58,209 nt of DNA from Arenimonas sp. (GTDB lineage: Bacteria > Pseudomonadota > Gammaproteobacteria > Xanthomonadales > Xanthomonadaceae), in NCBI GenBank assembly GCA_026398695.1, contig JAPLSJ010000069.1, forward strand, positions 1 through 58,209, given 5' to 3'. How positions within the stretch are numbered: position 1 is the stretch's first letter; every line of letters starts with the position of its first letter. The position numbers and the translations under genes are program-made. Positions 1 through 8,039 of this stretch are shown here, one piece after another. A model generated the notes under the pieces. The model did not search any database. It was not told the DNA's origin and saw only the letters and a list, made by a program, of their open reading frames with translations.

Positions 1-1
1 G

Positions 2-742
2 CCCGGCCTCGACGGCCGGAAGATGAGCAAGAGCTACGACAACACCATCCCGCTGTTCGCGCCGCCGGCCGAGCTCAGGAAGCTGATCTTCTCGATCGTC
101 ACCGACTCGCGCGCGCCCGGCGAACCCAAGGACACCGAGGGTTCGGCGCTGTTCCAGCTCTACCAGGCCTTCGCCACGCCGGCGCAGACCGAAGAGTTCG
201 CCAAGGCGTTCGCCGCCGGCATCGGCTGGGGCGACGCCAAGCAGGCGCTGTTCGAACGCATCGACGCCGAGGTGGCGCCGATGCGCGCGCGCTACGACGA
301 GCTGGTCGCCAAGCCGGTGGAAATCGAAGCCATCCTGCGCGAAGGCGCGATCAAGGCGCGCAAGGTCGCCACGCCGCTGCTGCTGGCGCTGCGCGAAGCG
401 GTCGGCCTGCGGGACCTGCGCACGCAGGACGTCGCGAAGGCGGGCGCGAAGGCGAAATCGGCGCTGCCGCAGTTCAAGCAGTACCGCGAGAAGGACGGCC
501 AGTTCTACTTCAAGCTGCAGGCGGCCGACGGCAGCGAGCTGATGCAGAGCGTGGCCCACGCCTCGCCGCGTGACGCCGGCGAGCGCATCGCCGCGCTCAA
601 GCGCGATGGCGCCGGGGCGCTGCGCCAGGTCGAGGGCGCCGGCCTTGAGCTGCACGGGCAGGCCGTGGGCGCGCTGGCGGCGGGGGCCAACCTGGACGCG
701 TTGGCCTTGGCGCTGGCGGCCTTCAGTGAAGAGGGCGCCTGA
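2..742 (+). CDS. trpS: Tryptophanyl-tRNA synthetase, C-terminal part (5' end outside window)
   Basis: Charges tRNA-Trp with tryptophan in the cytoplasm. The open frame enters from the left edge and reads PGLDGRKMSKSYDN, the class I KMSKS signature loop of TrpRS; the internal ATG at 23 lies inside this motif and is not the start. After the catalytic remainder (MSKSYDNTIPLF to about residue 120 of the visible part) there is a C-terminal extension. Its segment KDGQFYFKLQAADGSEL followed by ASPRDAGERIAALK resembles the DUF1508/YegP repeat fold, an appendage absent from short TrpRS enzymes such as that of E. coli. The stop overlaps the ATG of the next gene (TGATG), so the two are probably co-transcribed. 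Identity is very secure; the reading of the extension as DUF1508-like is by eye only. Confidence 0.95.
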   Translation, partial: PGLDGRKMSKSYDNTIPLFAPPAELRKLIFSIVTDSRAPGEPKDTEGSALFQLYQAFATPAQTEEFAKAFAAGIGWGDAKQALFERIDAEVAPMRARYDELVAKPVEIEAILREGAIKARKVATPLLLALREAVGLRDLRTQDVAKAGAKAKSALPQFKQYREKDGQFYFKLQAADGSELMQSVAHASPRDAGERIAALKRDGAGALRQVEGAGLELHGQAVGALAAGANLDALALALAAFSEEGA

Positions 743-1053
743 TGTCGGACGTCGCCGATCTTGCGCTGATCCTGTTCCTGCCCTGGTTCGCCATCCTGGG
801 CGCGCTGTACTGGTTCTACCCGCGCACGCTGGAGCGATCACCCGCGCGCCGGCGCTTCGACGTCGCGGCGCTGTGCCTGGCCTTCCTCGCCAGCTTCGTG
901 GCGGGCAGGTGGGGCTTCGCCATCGCCAGCACCACCATCGAGGCCGGCCCGATCTGGCGCCAGGTGCTGGCCAGCCTGCTGGCCTACAAGGCTTTCCTGG
1001 TGGTGATGGCGGGCGCGTGGGCCTGGCGCGGCATGAAGTTCCGCAGCGCCTGA
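742..1053 (+). CDS. Small integral membrane protein, unknown function
   Basis: A 103-residue protein with three likely membrane segments: about residues 6-26 (LALILFLPWFAILGALYWFY), 42-60 and 76-95. It starts at the ATG overlapping the trpS stop codon, implying translational coupling. No catalytic motif or known family signature is visible. The coupling with trpS may reflect only operon position. A perfect 28-bp inverted repeat follows the stop by 1 nt and probably ends transcription. Function is not assigned. Confidence 0.75.
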   Translation: MSDVADLALILFLPWFAILGALYWFYPRTLERSPARRRFDVAALCLAFLASFVAGRWGFAIASTTIEAGPIWRQVLASLLAYKAFLVVMAGAWAWRGMKFRSA

Positions 1054-1054
1054 G

Positions 1055-1141
1055 AAAAACCGGGGTCAGAGCCCGATTTCCGCCCAGCTGCCCGGCTTTG
1101 CCAGGCGCATGGACGGAAATCGGGCTCTGACCCCGGTTTTT
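1055..1141. repeat. Perfect 28-bp inverted repeat between convergent genes (REP-like, probable bidirectional terminator)
   Basis: Arms 1055-1082 and 1114-1141 are exact reverse complements (core CCGGGGTCAGAGCCCGATTT) around a 31-nt spacer. The outer ends are A5 and T5, so either transcript would form a GC-rich stem ending in a U run. It fills the gap between the membrane-protein gene (plus) and the E2 gene (minus); the right arm overlaps the E2 stop codon (TAA at 1140-1142). GGGGTCAGAG-containing palindromes are, from memory, common dispersed repeats in this family. There is no second copy in this window. Confidence 0.8.
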
Positions 1142-2510
1142 AGTTCGGGCGCTGCAGGTCGTCGAGCAGGGCGCGCAGGAAGCGCGCGGCCTCGCCGCCG
1201 GTGGCGGCGCGGTGGTCGAAGGTGAGCGAAATCGGCATCTGCCGATGCGTCTCCAGCCCGCCCAGCACCGGCACCACCGCGTGGTACAGGCGGCCGGCGC
1301 CGACGATGCACACGCACGGCGGCACCACTACGGGCGTGGCGTACTTGCCGGCGAACACGCCGAAATTCGACAGCATCAGCGTGTAGTCGCGCAGGTCCTC
1401 GGGCGGCAGGCTGCGGGCCTTGACGCCGTCGCGGATGCGGTTGAGTTCGCCGCGGATCTGCCAGGCGTCGAGTTTCTCCGCGCCGCGCAGGTTGGCCACG
1501 AACAGGCCGTCGGGCGAATCGATGGCGATGCCCACGTCCACGCGCGAATGCCGGCGCAGCGTGCCTTCCTTGGCGTTGAACCAGCTGTTGAGCGCGGGCA
1601 CGGCCTGCGCCGCCGCGCCGAGGGCGCGGATGAGGCGCGCCATGATGTCCTCGCCCGGCGACCAGGCGTGGATGTCGGCGTCGTCCATCAGCGAGGTGGG
1701 CACCACTTCGGCGTGGGCCAGCGACATGGTGCGGATCATGTTGCGGCGCACGCCGCGGATCGGGTCGTCCACGTCGAGCTTGCTGTCGGCGTCGCGCGTG
1801 ACCGGTGCCCGTGTGGGAGGGATTTCAGCCCCGAGGCTCCTGGCAGTCGGGACTGAAGTCCCTCCCACAAGAGGCCTGGGAACGGAGGGCCGCGCCGCAG
1901 CGACCGCCGGTGCCGCCGCAGCGCGCTTCACGTCGGCCAGCGTGACGTCGCCGCTGGCGCCGGTGGCCTGGACGTACGCCAGGTCCACCTTGAGCTTGCG
2001 GGCCAGCGCGCGCACGGCGGGCATGGCCTTGATGCCGCCGATGGCGACGGCCTGTTCAACGCGCACGGCGTTGGAGCTTTGCATCGCGCCCACGACCGTT
2101 CCCGCGTCGCCCTCCTCCTCAGCCTCTGTGGGAGGGACTTCAGTTCCGACGCTCTCCGCCAAGGCGGTCGGGCCTGAAGGCCCTCCTACAGGGGATTGGG
2201 CGGCGGGCTTTGGCGCGCCATGCGAGTGCCCGGTGTCCTGCGCATCGGCGCGCTGGGGCAGGCCAGGGTCGAGTTCGACCTCGGCCAGCCAGTGGCCGGT
2301 TTCGATCACGTCGCCTGCCGCGCCGGCCAGGCGGGTGACCGTGCCGGAGAACGGCGAGGGCACCTCGACCACGGCCTTGGCGGTTTCCATCGACACCAGC
2401 GGCTCGTCGAGCCGCACGACGTCGCCGACCTTCACCAGCCACTCGACGATCTCGGCGTCGGGCAGGCCTTCGCCCAGGTCGGGCAGCAGGAACAGCTTTT
2501 TCTCGCTCAT
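1140..2510 (-). CDS. Dihydrolipoamide acyltransferase (E2) of a branched-chain-type 2-oxoacid dehydrogenase
   Basis: Transfers the acyl group from lipoamide to CoA as the core of the 2-oxoacid dehydrogenase complex. The 456-residue product starts at the ATG giving MSEKKLFLLPDLGEGL. Visible domains in order: lipoyl domain (about 3-78, lipoyl-lysine context METAKAVVEV), a long linker, the peripheral-subunit-binding domain (MPAVRALARKLKVDL), a second linker, and the catalytic CAT domain ending in FDHRAATGGEAARFL. The usual catalytic DHRxxDG motif here reads DHRAATG, with Thr where Asp is typical. Each linker contains an in-frame copy of a palindromic DNA repeat, translated as VGGTSVPT...GAEIPPT and VGGPSGPT...GTEVPPT. 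It is last in the operon E1-alpha, E1-beta, SH3 protein, E2; no E3 gene is in the window. Substrate (branched-chain versus pyruvate) is inferred from gene order and the usual presence of an AceE-type PDH in this family. Confidence 0.88.
   Translation of the reverse strand: MSEKKLFLLPDLGEGLPDAEIVEWLVKVGDVVRLDEPLVSMETAKAVVEVPSPFSGTVTRLAGAAGDVIETGHWLAEVELDPGLPQRADAQDTGHSHGAPKPAAQSPVGGPSGPTALAESVGTEVPPTEAEEEGDAGTVVGAMQSSNAVRVEQAVAIGGIKAMPAVRALARKLKVDLAYVQATGASGDVTLADVKRAAAAPAVAAARPSVPRPLVGGTSVPTARSLGAEIPPTRAPVTRDADSKLDVDDPIRGVRRNMIRTMSLAHAEVVPTSLMDDADIHAWSPGEDIMARLIRALGAAAQAVPALNSWFNAKEGTLRRHSRVDVGIAIDSPDGLFVANLRGAEKLDAWQIRGELNRIRDGVKARSLPPEDLRDYTLMLSNFGVFAGKYATPVVVPPCVCIVGAGRLYHAVVPVLGGLETHRQMPISLTFDHRAATGGEAARFLRALLDDLQRPN
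1812..1869. repeat. Palindromic repeat, GGGACTTCAGTCCCGA family, copy 1 (inside E2 coding sequence)
   Basis: Arms 1812-1834 and 1847-1869 pair with 2 mismatches in 23 nt; the element is 58 bp. It lies in the linker between the subunit-binding and catalytic domains of E2 and is read in frame as VGGTSVPTARSLGAEIPPT. The same family recurs at 2127-2190 and 18511-18590. Confidence 0.85.
2127..2190. repeat. Palindromic repeat, GGGACTTCAGTCCCGA family, copy 2 (inside E2 coding sequence)
   Basis: Arms 2127-2149 and 2168-2190 pair imperfectly; the element is 64 bp. It lies in the linker between the lipoyl and subunit-binding domains of E2, in the same frame and orientation as copy 1, and is translated as VGGPSGPTALAESVGTEVPPT minus edges. 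Confidence 0.82.
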
Positions 2511-2514
2511 GTCG

Positions 2515-2850
2515 TCACTTGATCCCGGGTTCGATGGACAGCGCGTGCTCGGGCAGCCAGCCCTTTTCGCCGATTTCATTCTCGGCCCACCACCAGCCGC
2601 CGAGTAGTTCGATCAGGCGCACCGAATCGCCGGTGTTGCCTTCGATCTCGCGGGCGTCGTAGTCGCGCGACACGACGTCCCCGTTGAGCAGGGACTGGTG
2701 GATCCAGCCGCTGCGGCCGCGGCTGTCGGTGGCCCAGATGAACTCGGGCCAGTCCACGTCGCGGATGCCCAGGGTGACCTTTTCACCGGCGGCGACGGCG
2801 AGAGGGTTGCGGTAGCGGGCGTGGTGGTTGCTGGAGAGACGTGCGTACAT
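2515..2850 (-). CDS. SH3-domain protein encoded between E1-beta and E2
   Basis: A 111-residue, probably cytoplasmic protein. Two SH3-like halves are suggested by the repeated pattern of a basic or acidic strand, a GW turn and a short strand: SGWIHQSLLNGD around residues 48-60 and KGWLPEHALSIE at the C-terminus, with a WWWAENE segment typical of variant SH3 folds. It begins 3 nt after the E1-beta stop and ends 4 nt before the E2 start, so it is embedded in the dehydrogenase operon. The tight position suggests a role in assembling or regulating the complex, but no biochemical role can be read from the sequence. Confidence 0.75.
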   Translation of the reverse strand: MYARLSSNHHARYRNPLAVAAGEKVTLGIRDVDWPEFIWATDSRGRSGWIHQSLLNGDVVSRDYDAREIEGNTGDSVRLIELLGGWWWAENEIGEKGWLPEHALSIEPGIK

Positions 2851-2853
2851 GGC

Positions 2854-3837
2854 TCAGCCTCCTGCGGCAGCGGCGCGGCGGCATGCCGCGACGATCTTCT
2901 CCACGCTCGGCAGGTATTTCATTTCCAGCCTGAAGAGCGGGATATGGGTGTCGTAGCCGGTGACGCGCTCCACCGGCGCCACCAGGTCGTACATGGATTC
3001 TTCGGCCAGGCGCGCGGCGATCTCGGCGCCGAAGCCGGCGGTCTTGGCGGCTTCGTGCACGATCACGCAGCGGCCGGTCTTGGCCACCGATTCGCGGATG
3101 GTATCGAAGTCCAGCGGCTTGAGCGTGGCGACGTCGATGACTTCGGCGCTGATGCCCTCGGCGGCCAGCGCTTCGGCGGCCTCGAGCGATTCCTTCACCT
3201 GCGCGCCCCAGGTCACCAGGGTGACGTCGCTGCCGTCGCGCAGCACGAAGCACACGTCCAGCGGCAGCGCCTCGCCGTCGTCGGGCACTTCTTCCTTGTA
3301 CTGGCGGTAGATGCGCTTGGGCTCGAAGAAGATCACCGGGTCGGGATCGCGGATGGCGGCCAGCAGCAGCCCATAGGCGCGCTGCGGCGACGACGGCATC
3401 ACCACGCGCAGGCCCGGCACGTTGGTGAAGATGGCCTCGTTGGCCTCGCTGTGGTGCTCGGGCGCGCGGATGCCGCCGCCCCAGGGCACGCGCAGCACCA
3501 TCGGGCAGGTGAGGCGGCCGCGCGTGCGGTAGCGGAAGCGCGCGGCGTGGCAGACGATGTGGTCCACCATCGGGTACATGAAGCCGTCGAACTGCGCTTC
3601 GGCCACGGGCTTCATGCCCTGGGTGGCGAGGCCGACGGTGAGCCCGGCGATGGTGGTTTCGTCCAGCGGGGTGTCGAGCACGCGCTGGTCGCCGAACTGC
3701 TGCTGCAGGCCGGCGGTGGCGCGGAACACGCCGCCGTTCACGCCCACGTCCTCGCCCAGCACCAGCACGGTTTCGTCATGCTTCATCTCCCAGGCCAGCG
3801 CCTGGGTGATCGCTTCAATGAGGGTGATGGCGGCCAT
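2854..3837 (-). CDS. 2-oxoacid dehydrogenase E1 component, beta subunit
   Basis: Partner of the E1-alpha subunit in thiamine-diphosphate-dependent decarboxylation of a 2-oxoacid. The 327-residue length is normal for the E1-beta family. Recognisable blocks are MAAITLIEAITQALAWEM, VLGEDVGVNGGVFRAT (the conserved GEDV motif), DTPLDETTIAGLTVG, RVPWGGGIRAPEHHSEANEA and PSSPQRAYGLL, followed by the transketolase C-terminal domain with VTLVTWGAQ. It starts 1 nt after the E1-alpha stop and is followed 3 nt later by the SH3 gene, so all four genes form one operon. Substrate is probably branched-chain 2-oxoacids, feeding iso-fatty-acid synthesis typical of this family (inference). Confidence 0.9.
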   Translation of the reverse strand: MAAITLIEAITQALAWEMKHDETVLVLGEDVGVNGGVFRATAGLQQQFGDQRVLDTPLDETTIAGLTVGLATQGMKPVAEAQFDGFMYPMVDHIVCHAARFRYRTRGRLTCPMVLRVPWGGGIRAPEHHSEANEAIFTNVPGLRVVMPSSPQRAYGLLLAAIRDPDPVIFFEPKRIYRQYKEEVPDDGEALPLDVCFVLRDGSDVTLVTWGAQVKESLEAAEALAAEGISAEVIDVATLKPLDFDTIRESVAKTGRCVIVHEAAKTAGFGAEIAARLAEESMYDLVAPVERVTGYDTHIPLFRLEMKYLPSVEKIVAACRRAAAAGG

Positions 3838-3838
3838 C

Positions 3839-4915
3839 TCAGCGACCCTCCCACTTGAGCAGGTCGGCGCGCTGCGCCTGCAGGTCGGCCGGCAGTTCGG
3901 CGTAGAGGTAGTCGAACATCACCTCCGCCGGCTGCACCTTGGTTTCCAGGTAGGCGTTCACCTCTTCGTCGACGAGCTTGCCGCACTCCTCCTTCCAGGC
4001 CGCCTCCTCGGTCTCGCTCCACACGCCCTCGGAAATCAGGAAGGTGCGCAGGCGCGACATCGGTTCGCGTTCCCACGCCTCCTTGACCTCGGCGTCGTCG
4101 CGGTAGCGGCGCGCGTCGTCGGCGGTGGTGTGGTCGGCCAGGCGGTAGGTCACCAGTTCGAGCACGCTGCCGCCGTGGCCGTTGCGGGCGCGCTTGATGG
4201 CGTGGTCCATGGCCGCGCGCACGGCGATGATGTCGTTGCCGTCCACCTGCACGCAGTCCAGGCCGCCGGCCAGGCCCTTCTGGGCGAGCGTCTTGGCGCC
4301 GGTCTGCGACTTGCGCGGCACCGAGATGGCCCACTGGTTGTTGATGATGCACAGCACGAACGGCAGCGAGTACGCGCCGGCGGAATTGATGGCGGCGTAG
4401 GTGTCGGTCTTGGAACTGCCGCCGTCGCCGACGCAGGTGACCGCCACGCGCGGTTCGCCGCGCAGCTTGAACGCCAGCGCCGCGCCCGCGGCGTGCAGGC
4501 ACTGGGTGGCGATGGGCACGCACCAGGGGTAGTCGTGCGGCGGGCCGGAGAAGTCGTTGCCGCGCTCGTCGCCGCCCCAGTACATCAGGATGTCGCGCGG
4601 CTTCACGCCGCGGACGATCTGCGCGCCGTATTCGCGGTAGGACGGCGCGAACACGTCGTCGTACTGCATCGCGCTGCCGATGCCGATGTGCGCGGCCTCG
4701 TGGCCCAGGCAGCTGGCATACGTGCCCAGCTTGCCGGTGCGCTGCAGCGCCACCGCCTTGGTGTCGAAGGTGCGCACGTACAGCATCTGCTTGAACAGCT
4801 CGACCAGGTTGCGCCGGTCGAGCGCGAACTCGGGCAGGTCCTCGCGGACCAGGCGGCCGTCCTGGCCCAGGTACTGCAGGTATTCGATCTCGAAGGTTGC
4901 AACGATCGCCATCAC
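3839..4915 (-). CDS. 2-oxoacid dehydrogenase E1 component, alpha subunit
   Basis: ThDP-binding subunit that decarboxylates the 2-oxoacid and passes the acyl group to lipoyl-E2. The 358-residue protein shows the ThDP motif as GDGGSSKTDTYAAINSA followed by CIINNQWAISVPRKSQ (GDG...NN spacing), the GHEAAHIGIGSAM block, and AMDHAIKRARNGHGGSVLELVTYR with DHTTADDARRYR, which aligns with the HSxSDD-type phosphorylation-loop region. The start is MMAIVATFEIEYLQYL; the second Met (4912) is equally possible. First gene of the operon; a candidate promoter and a good ribosome-binding site lie just upstream. Databases often call such proteins pyruvate dehydrogenase alpha; branched-chain specificity is preferred here by context. 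Confidence 0.9.
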   Translation of the reverse strand: MMAIVATFEIEYLQYLGQDGRLVREDLPEFALDRRNLVELFKQMLYVRTFDTKAVALQRTGKLGTYASCLGHEAAHIGIGSAMQYDDVFAPSYREYGAQIVRGVKPRDILMYWGGDERGNDFSGPPHDYPWCVPIATQCLHAAGAALAFKLRGEPRVAVTCVGDGGSSKTDTYAAINSAGAYSLPFVLCIINNQWAISVPRKSQTGAKTLAQKGLAGGLDCVQVDGNDIIAVRAAMDHAIKRARNGHGGSVLELVTYRLADHTTADDARRYRDDAEVKEAWEREPMSRLRTFLISEGVWSETEEAAWKEECGKLVDEEVNAYLETKVQPAEVMFDYLYAELPADLQAQRADLLKWEGR

Positions 4916-4937
4916 GGGCCCTCCCAGGCAGACCCGT

Positions 4938-4967
4938 GTGATAGCAGCCCCGGCCCCGGCGTTGCAA
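4938..4967 (-). promoter_or_regulatory. Candidate sigma70 promoter of the 2-oxoacid dehydrogenase operon
   Basis: On the minus strand, TTGCAA (4967-4962) and TATCAC (4943-4938) are separated by 18 nt, 22 nt upstream of the E1-alpha start. A GGGAGGG stretch just before the ATG serves as ribosome-binding site. Both boxes are imperfect, so this is a tentative call. Confidence 0.4.
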
Positions 4968-5042
4968 GGGCGGGCTTTTCACCGTACGCCGGCGTGCGTA
5001 CCGGCGGCGTGCCGCAGCGCGTCAAACCAGCGCGGCGCCGCC

Positions 5043-7976
5043 TCACTCTCTCGGCGGTTTGCTGCCGCGAATCAGGGCCGTATGGCGCCTGGAATCGAAG
5101 TTGTTGGAGGGTTGCGATTCACCCGGAGGCGAGTTGGCCCCCGCCGAGACCACGACCAGCGCGCTGCGATGGCTGTAGAGGCCCATGCCCAGCGTGTCGA
5201 TGCGGCCGGAGGCAAACTCGCCGGCGAAGCGACAGACCACGGACGTGCGCTCGCCGTCGTAGGTCCTGTCTTCGCAGGTCCAGCCGGCCGGGACGATCGG
5301 CGTGAGCTTGGTCGACGCGCTGATCAGGCTCATGACCACGCGGACCGATTCAGCGGCGTCGCGCCCGGAATTGGCCACGATGAAGTCGACGCGGTCAACG
5401 GCGTTGAGGATGGCCGAGTCTGGCCGCACGAACCCGACTCCGATGTTGACGTCCGGCGGGGCGATCAGCGTGCCTATGAAGGACAGGTTGTCGTCGGGCA
5501 GGTTGTCGGGAGTGTCCGACACCACGTTGGAAGAGAAGGTCACGCTGGTTCCGGCCATCGCCGTGGTGGTCTGCGCCGACACCACCAGCTCGAACGACTG
5601 CCTCACCACCATCGCCGGCGCCGTGCAGTCGATCACCGTTTCGCCGCCGCCCACCACGGCGGCACCGCAATCAAGGCCGGCGGGTGCCGTGGCGACGAGC
5701 GTGGGCAGTTCGAAATTGGCCCGCAGCCGCAGCCTCACGTTGCGGGCCGTGTCCGGCCCGTTGTTCTCCACGAAGACCGGCCACTGCACCGGCTTGCCGG
5801 CGGTGACGGCGCTGGTGCCGCCCGTCAGCGTCCGCATCCGTGCGATGCCGAAGCTGGCCACCGGCAGGTACAGCTGCACCGGGTCATGGTCGGACACGCG
5901 GATCGGGAGCGGGTAGTCGCCGAAATTGTCGACGCCGAAGTCGGCGTTGATGCGCGCGTGCTCGACGCGCGCGCCGGGCAACGCCGCCAGCAGCGCGGCG
6001 TTGACCACCATGTGGTCGAGCGCCTGCGCGCTGCCTTCGAATACGAACGAATAGCGGTCCTGCGGGGCCGCCAGCGTGGTCATGTTGGTGAGCGGCGTGG
6101 TGATCGGGCTGTCGACGTAGTGGAGCACCTGGCTGGCTGGCGCTTCGCGGCCGGTCACGATGCCCATCGAGTCGACGAAACCGTCGTTGAACTCGAAGGC
6201 GTTGAAGTCGCCGAGCAGCACCAGGTGCTCGGCCGGGTTGGCGACCTGGCGCGCGTGCACCAGGTCGGCCAGGAAGCGCGCCTGCGACGCACGCTTGGCG
6301 CGGATTCGGGCGCCTTCGCTGGACCAGCCGTTGGGGCCCGGGGCAGTGGAGTTGACGCCGCTCAGCGAGCGCAGGTGGTTGGCGATCACGGTGAGCGGGT
6401 AGGTGCCGCCGTTGGCCTGGTTGACGATGGCGCGCAGCATCAGCGGCGGGCGGTCATTGAGCACGCTGGTGCTGCCGTTGGGGTTGGTGTCCACGTCGGC
6501 TTTGCCGAACTGCACCACTTCCTGGACCTGCACGCGCGGCCTGCCGGCGGCCACGTCGGCGGTGCGCACCAGGAAGCCGAGGTTGAGGTTGCCCGCGTCG
6601 TTGCCCGGCTGCAGGTAGGGCACGTAGCGGGTGCCGCGCTGGCAGCCGCTGCCGTCGTTGATGACCGTCGCCAGCCGCGTCAGGACATTGAGGTTTTCGA
6701 CCTCCACCACGCCCAGGACGTCGGGCGCGTGCAGGTACAGGCAGACCGCAAGGGCCGTCTTGACCAGCCGGCGCTGGAAGGCATCTGCGGTCAACACCAC
6801 GTCGCTGCCCGGATCGTCCACGTCGTCGTACAGACGCAGCAGGTTGAAGCTGGCGATGGTGACCTCGTCGGTCATAGGGACGGCCACGGGCGTCGGGTCC
6901 TGGCCGCCGGTGACCTGCGGTGACTGGCCGGGGTCCGGAAGCACCGTGTACGTGCCGAAGGCATAGTCGAGCACGCCGTTGAAACCGGCCACGGTGGCGC
7001 CGGCGTCGGGCGCGATGATGATGGCACCGGCCTGGCCGAGGCTCTGCACGCGGATACGCTCGGGGTTGGTGTCGAAGCGCGGCGGGCTGACGCCCCCCGG
7101 GACCGGCGTGACGTCCAGCGCCCCGATGCCCGGCTCCCGGAAGGGACGCGGGTTGGCGGCCAGCACGCCGTAGAAATTGCCGTTGGCGGTCGAGGTGACG
7201 TCGGTTTCGCTGATGGAGCCTTCGGTGGCCGCGGTCACGGTGAGCCCGGGCACGCTCACGCGCATGCCCTCGTAGCGCTCGAGGTTGTCCACTTCGCTGG
7301 CAGGGTTGGATTGGGCGGCGGTGAGCGCCACCGGCGCGGGCAGGGCATTGCCTGCGGTGAGCACCATCACCGACGGCGCGACGATCTCGGTGACCGACAG
7401 CTGGTGGGGATTGCTGGTGGGCGTGTATTCGTCGACACGGCCGGTGACCTCGACGCGATTGCCCACCGCGGCCGCGGCCAGCGAAACGCCGCCGGTGAAA
7501 ACGAGGATGCCCTGCGACGTGGCGGGATTGGCGTCGACTTCGGCCGCAGCCGTCTGCAGGAAGAAGCCGTTGCCCGTCACCGCCGTGACGACGCCCTCGG
7601 TGACCACGTCCGCGCCATCCAGCGGCGATACGCGGCCGCTGCCCTGGATGTCGTGGATGCCCACGCGTACGACCGCCGACGGTCGGATTTTTCGGTTTCC
7701 CGTCCGGCTTTCGCCAACGGCGACGGTCAGGGCGGTGGCGTCGGTGGCGGACGGGCCGACCCGCCGGGTGCCGGTGGCGTGGGGTCGCGCGATGCCGTGG
7801 AGCCGTGCGGTGCCTTGGAGCCGTGCGGTGCCGCGGTTCGGCGATTCGACGTCGCTCGGGGTATAGGCCACGCCACTGTTGCCGCCGCCATGGTCATGGC
7901 GGGTAGGCACCTGGTTGGTGGCCGGGCCCGCGGACAGGGCCAGGCCCGAGCACAACAGGAGGGCGAACGGACGCAT
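5043..7976 (-). CDS. Secreted ExeM/NucH-type endonuclease with DUF11-like C-terminal domains
   Basis: A 977-residue extracellular phosphodiesterase/nuclease, likely cleaving extracellular DNA. The N-terminus [19 protein letters not shown] is a signal peptide. A low-complexity segment follows (about residues 45-72), including tandem [14 protein letters not shown] repeats. Next comes an OB-fold region (about 100-195, [17 protein letters not shown] and [12 protein letters not shown]). The endonuclease/exonuclease/phosphatase domain occupies about 365-690, with [55 protein letters not shown] and [12 protein letters not shown] carrying the catalytic Asn, Glu, Asp and His positions. Two Ig-like/DUF11-like domains follow (about 700-800 and 825-950). 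The combination matches Shewanella ExeM-like nucleases, though no C-terminal sorting tag is evident. It is divergent from the tryptophan dioxygenase gene with only 63 nt between them. Confidence 0.88.
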   Translation of the reverse strand: MRPFALLLCSGLALSAGPATNQVPTRHDHGGGNSGVAYTPSDVESPNRGTARLQGTARLHGIARPHATGTRRVGPSATDATALTVAVGESRTGNRKIRPSAVVRVGIHDIQGSGRVSPLDGADVVTEGVVTAVTGNGFFLQTAAAEVDANPATSQGILVFTGGVSLAAAAVGNRVEVTGRVDEYTPTSNPHQLSVTEIVAPSVMVLTAGNALPAPVALTAAQSNPASEVDNLERYEGMRVSVPGLTVTAATEGSISETDVTSTANGNFYGVLAANPRPFREPGIGALDVTPVPGGVSPPRFDTNPERIRVQSLGQAGAIIIAPDAGATVAGFNGVLDYAFGTYTVLPDPGQSPQVTGGQDPTPVAVPMTDEVTIASFNLLRLYDDVDDPGSDVVLTADAFQRRLVKTALAVCLYLHAPDVLGVVEVENLNVLTRLATVINDGSGCQRGTRYVPYLQPGNDAGNLNLGFLVRTADVAAGRPRVQVQEVVQFGKADVDTNPNGSTSVLNDRPPLMLRAIVNQANGGTYPLTVIANHLRSLSGVNSTAPGPNGWSSEGARIRAKRASQARFLADLVHARQVANPAEHLVLLGDFNAFEFNDGFVDSMGIVTGREAPASQVLHYVDSPITTPLTNMTTLAAPQDRYSFVFEGSAQALDHMVVNAALLAALPGARVEHARINADFGVDNFGDYPLPIRVSDHDPVQLYLPVASFGIARMRTLTGGTSAVTAGKPVQWPVFVENNGPDTARNVRLRLRANFELPTLVATAPAGLDCGAAVVGGGETVIDCTAPAMVVRQSFELVVSAQTTTAMAGTSVTFSSNVVSDTPDNLPDDNLSFIGTLIAPPDVNIGVGFVRPDSAILNAVDRVDFIVANSGRDAAESVRVVMSLISASTKLTPIVPAGWTCEDRTYDGERTSVVCRFAGEFASGRIDTLGMGLYSHRSALVVVSAGANSPPGESQPSNNFDSRRHTALIRGSKPPRE
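7798..7833. repeat. Two tandem 18-bp units inside the nuclease gene
   Basis: TGGAGCCGTGCGGTGCCT at 7798-7815 is followed by the same unit with one change at 7816-7833. It encodes the repeated GTARL(Q/H) motif just after the signal peptide. The unit length is a multiple of three, so copy-number change would preserve the frame. Confidence 0.75.
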
Positions 7977-8039
7977 GGGGGATGGCCTTGGTGGGTGCTG
8001 GAAGGTCGCTGGCCACGGCGACCCAGACGTTCCCTTGCC

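Noticed and set aside
7311-8039. Upstream extension of the tryptophan dioxygenase frame
   Set aside because: It lies antisense to the nuclease coding region and its translation has no similarity to the dioxygenase family.
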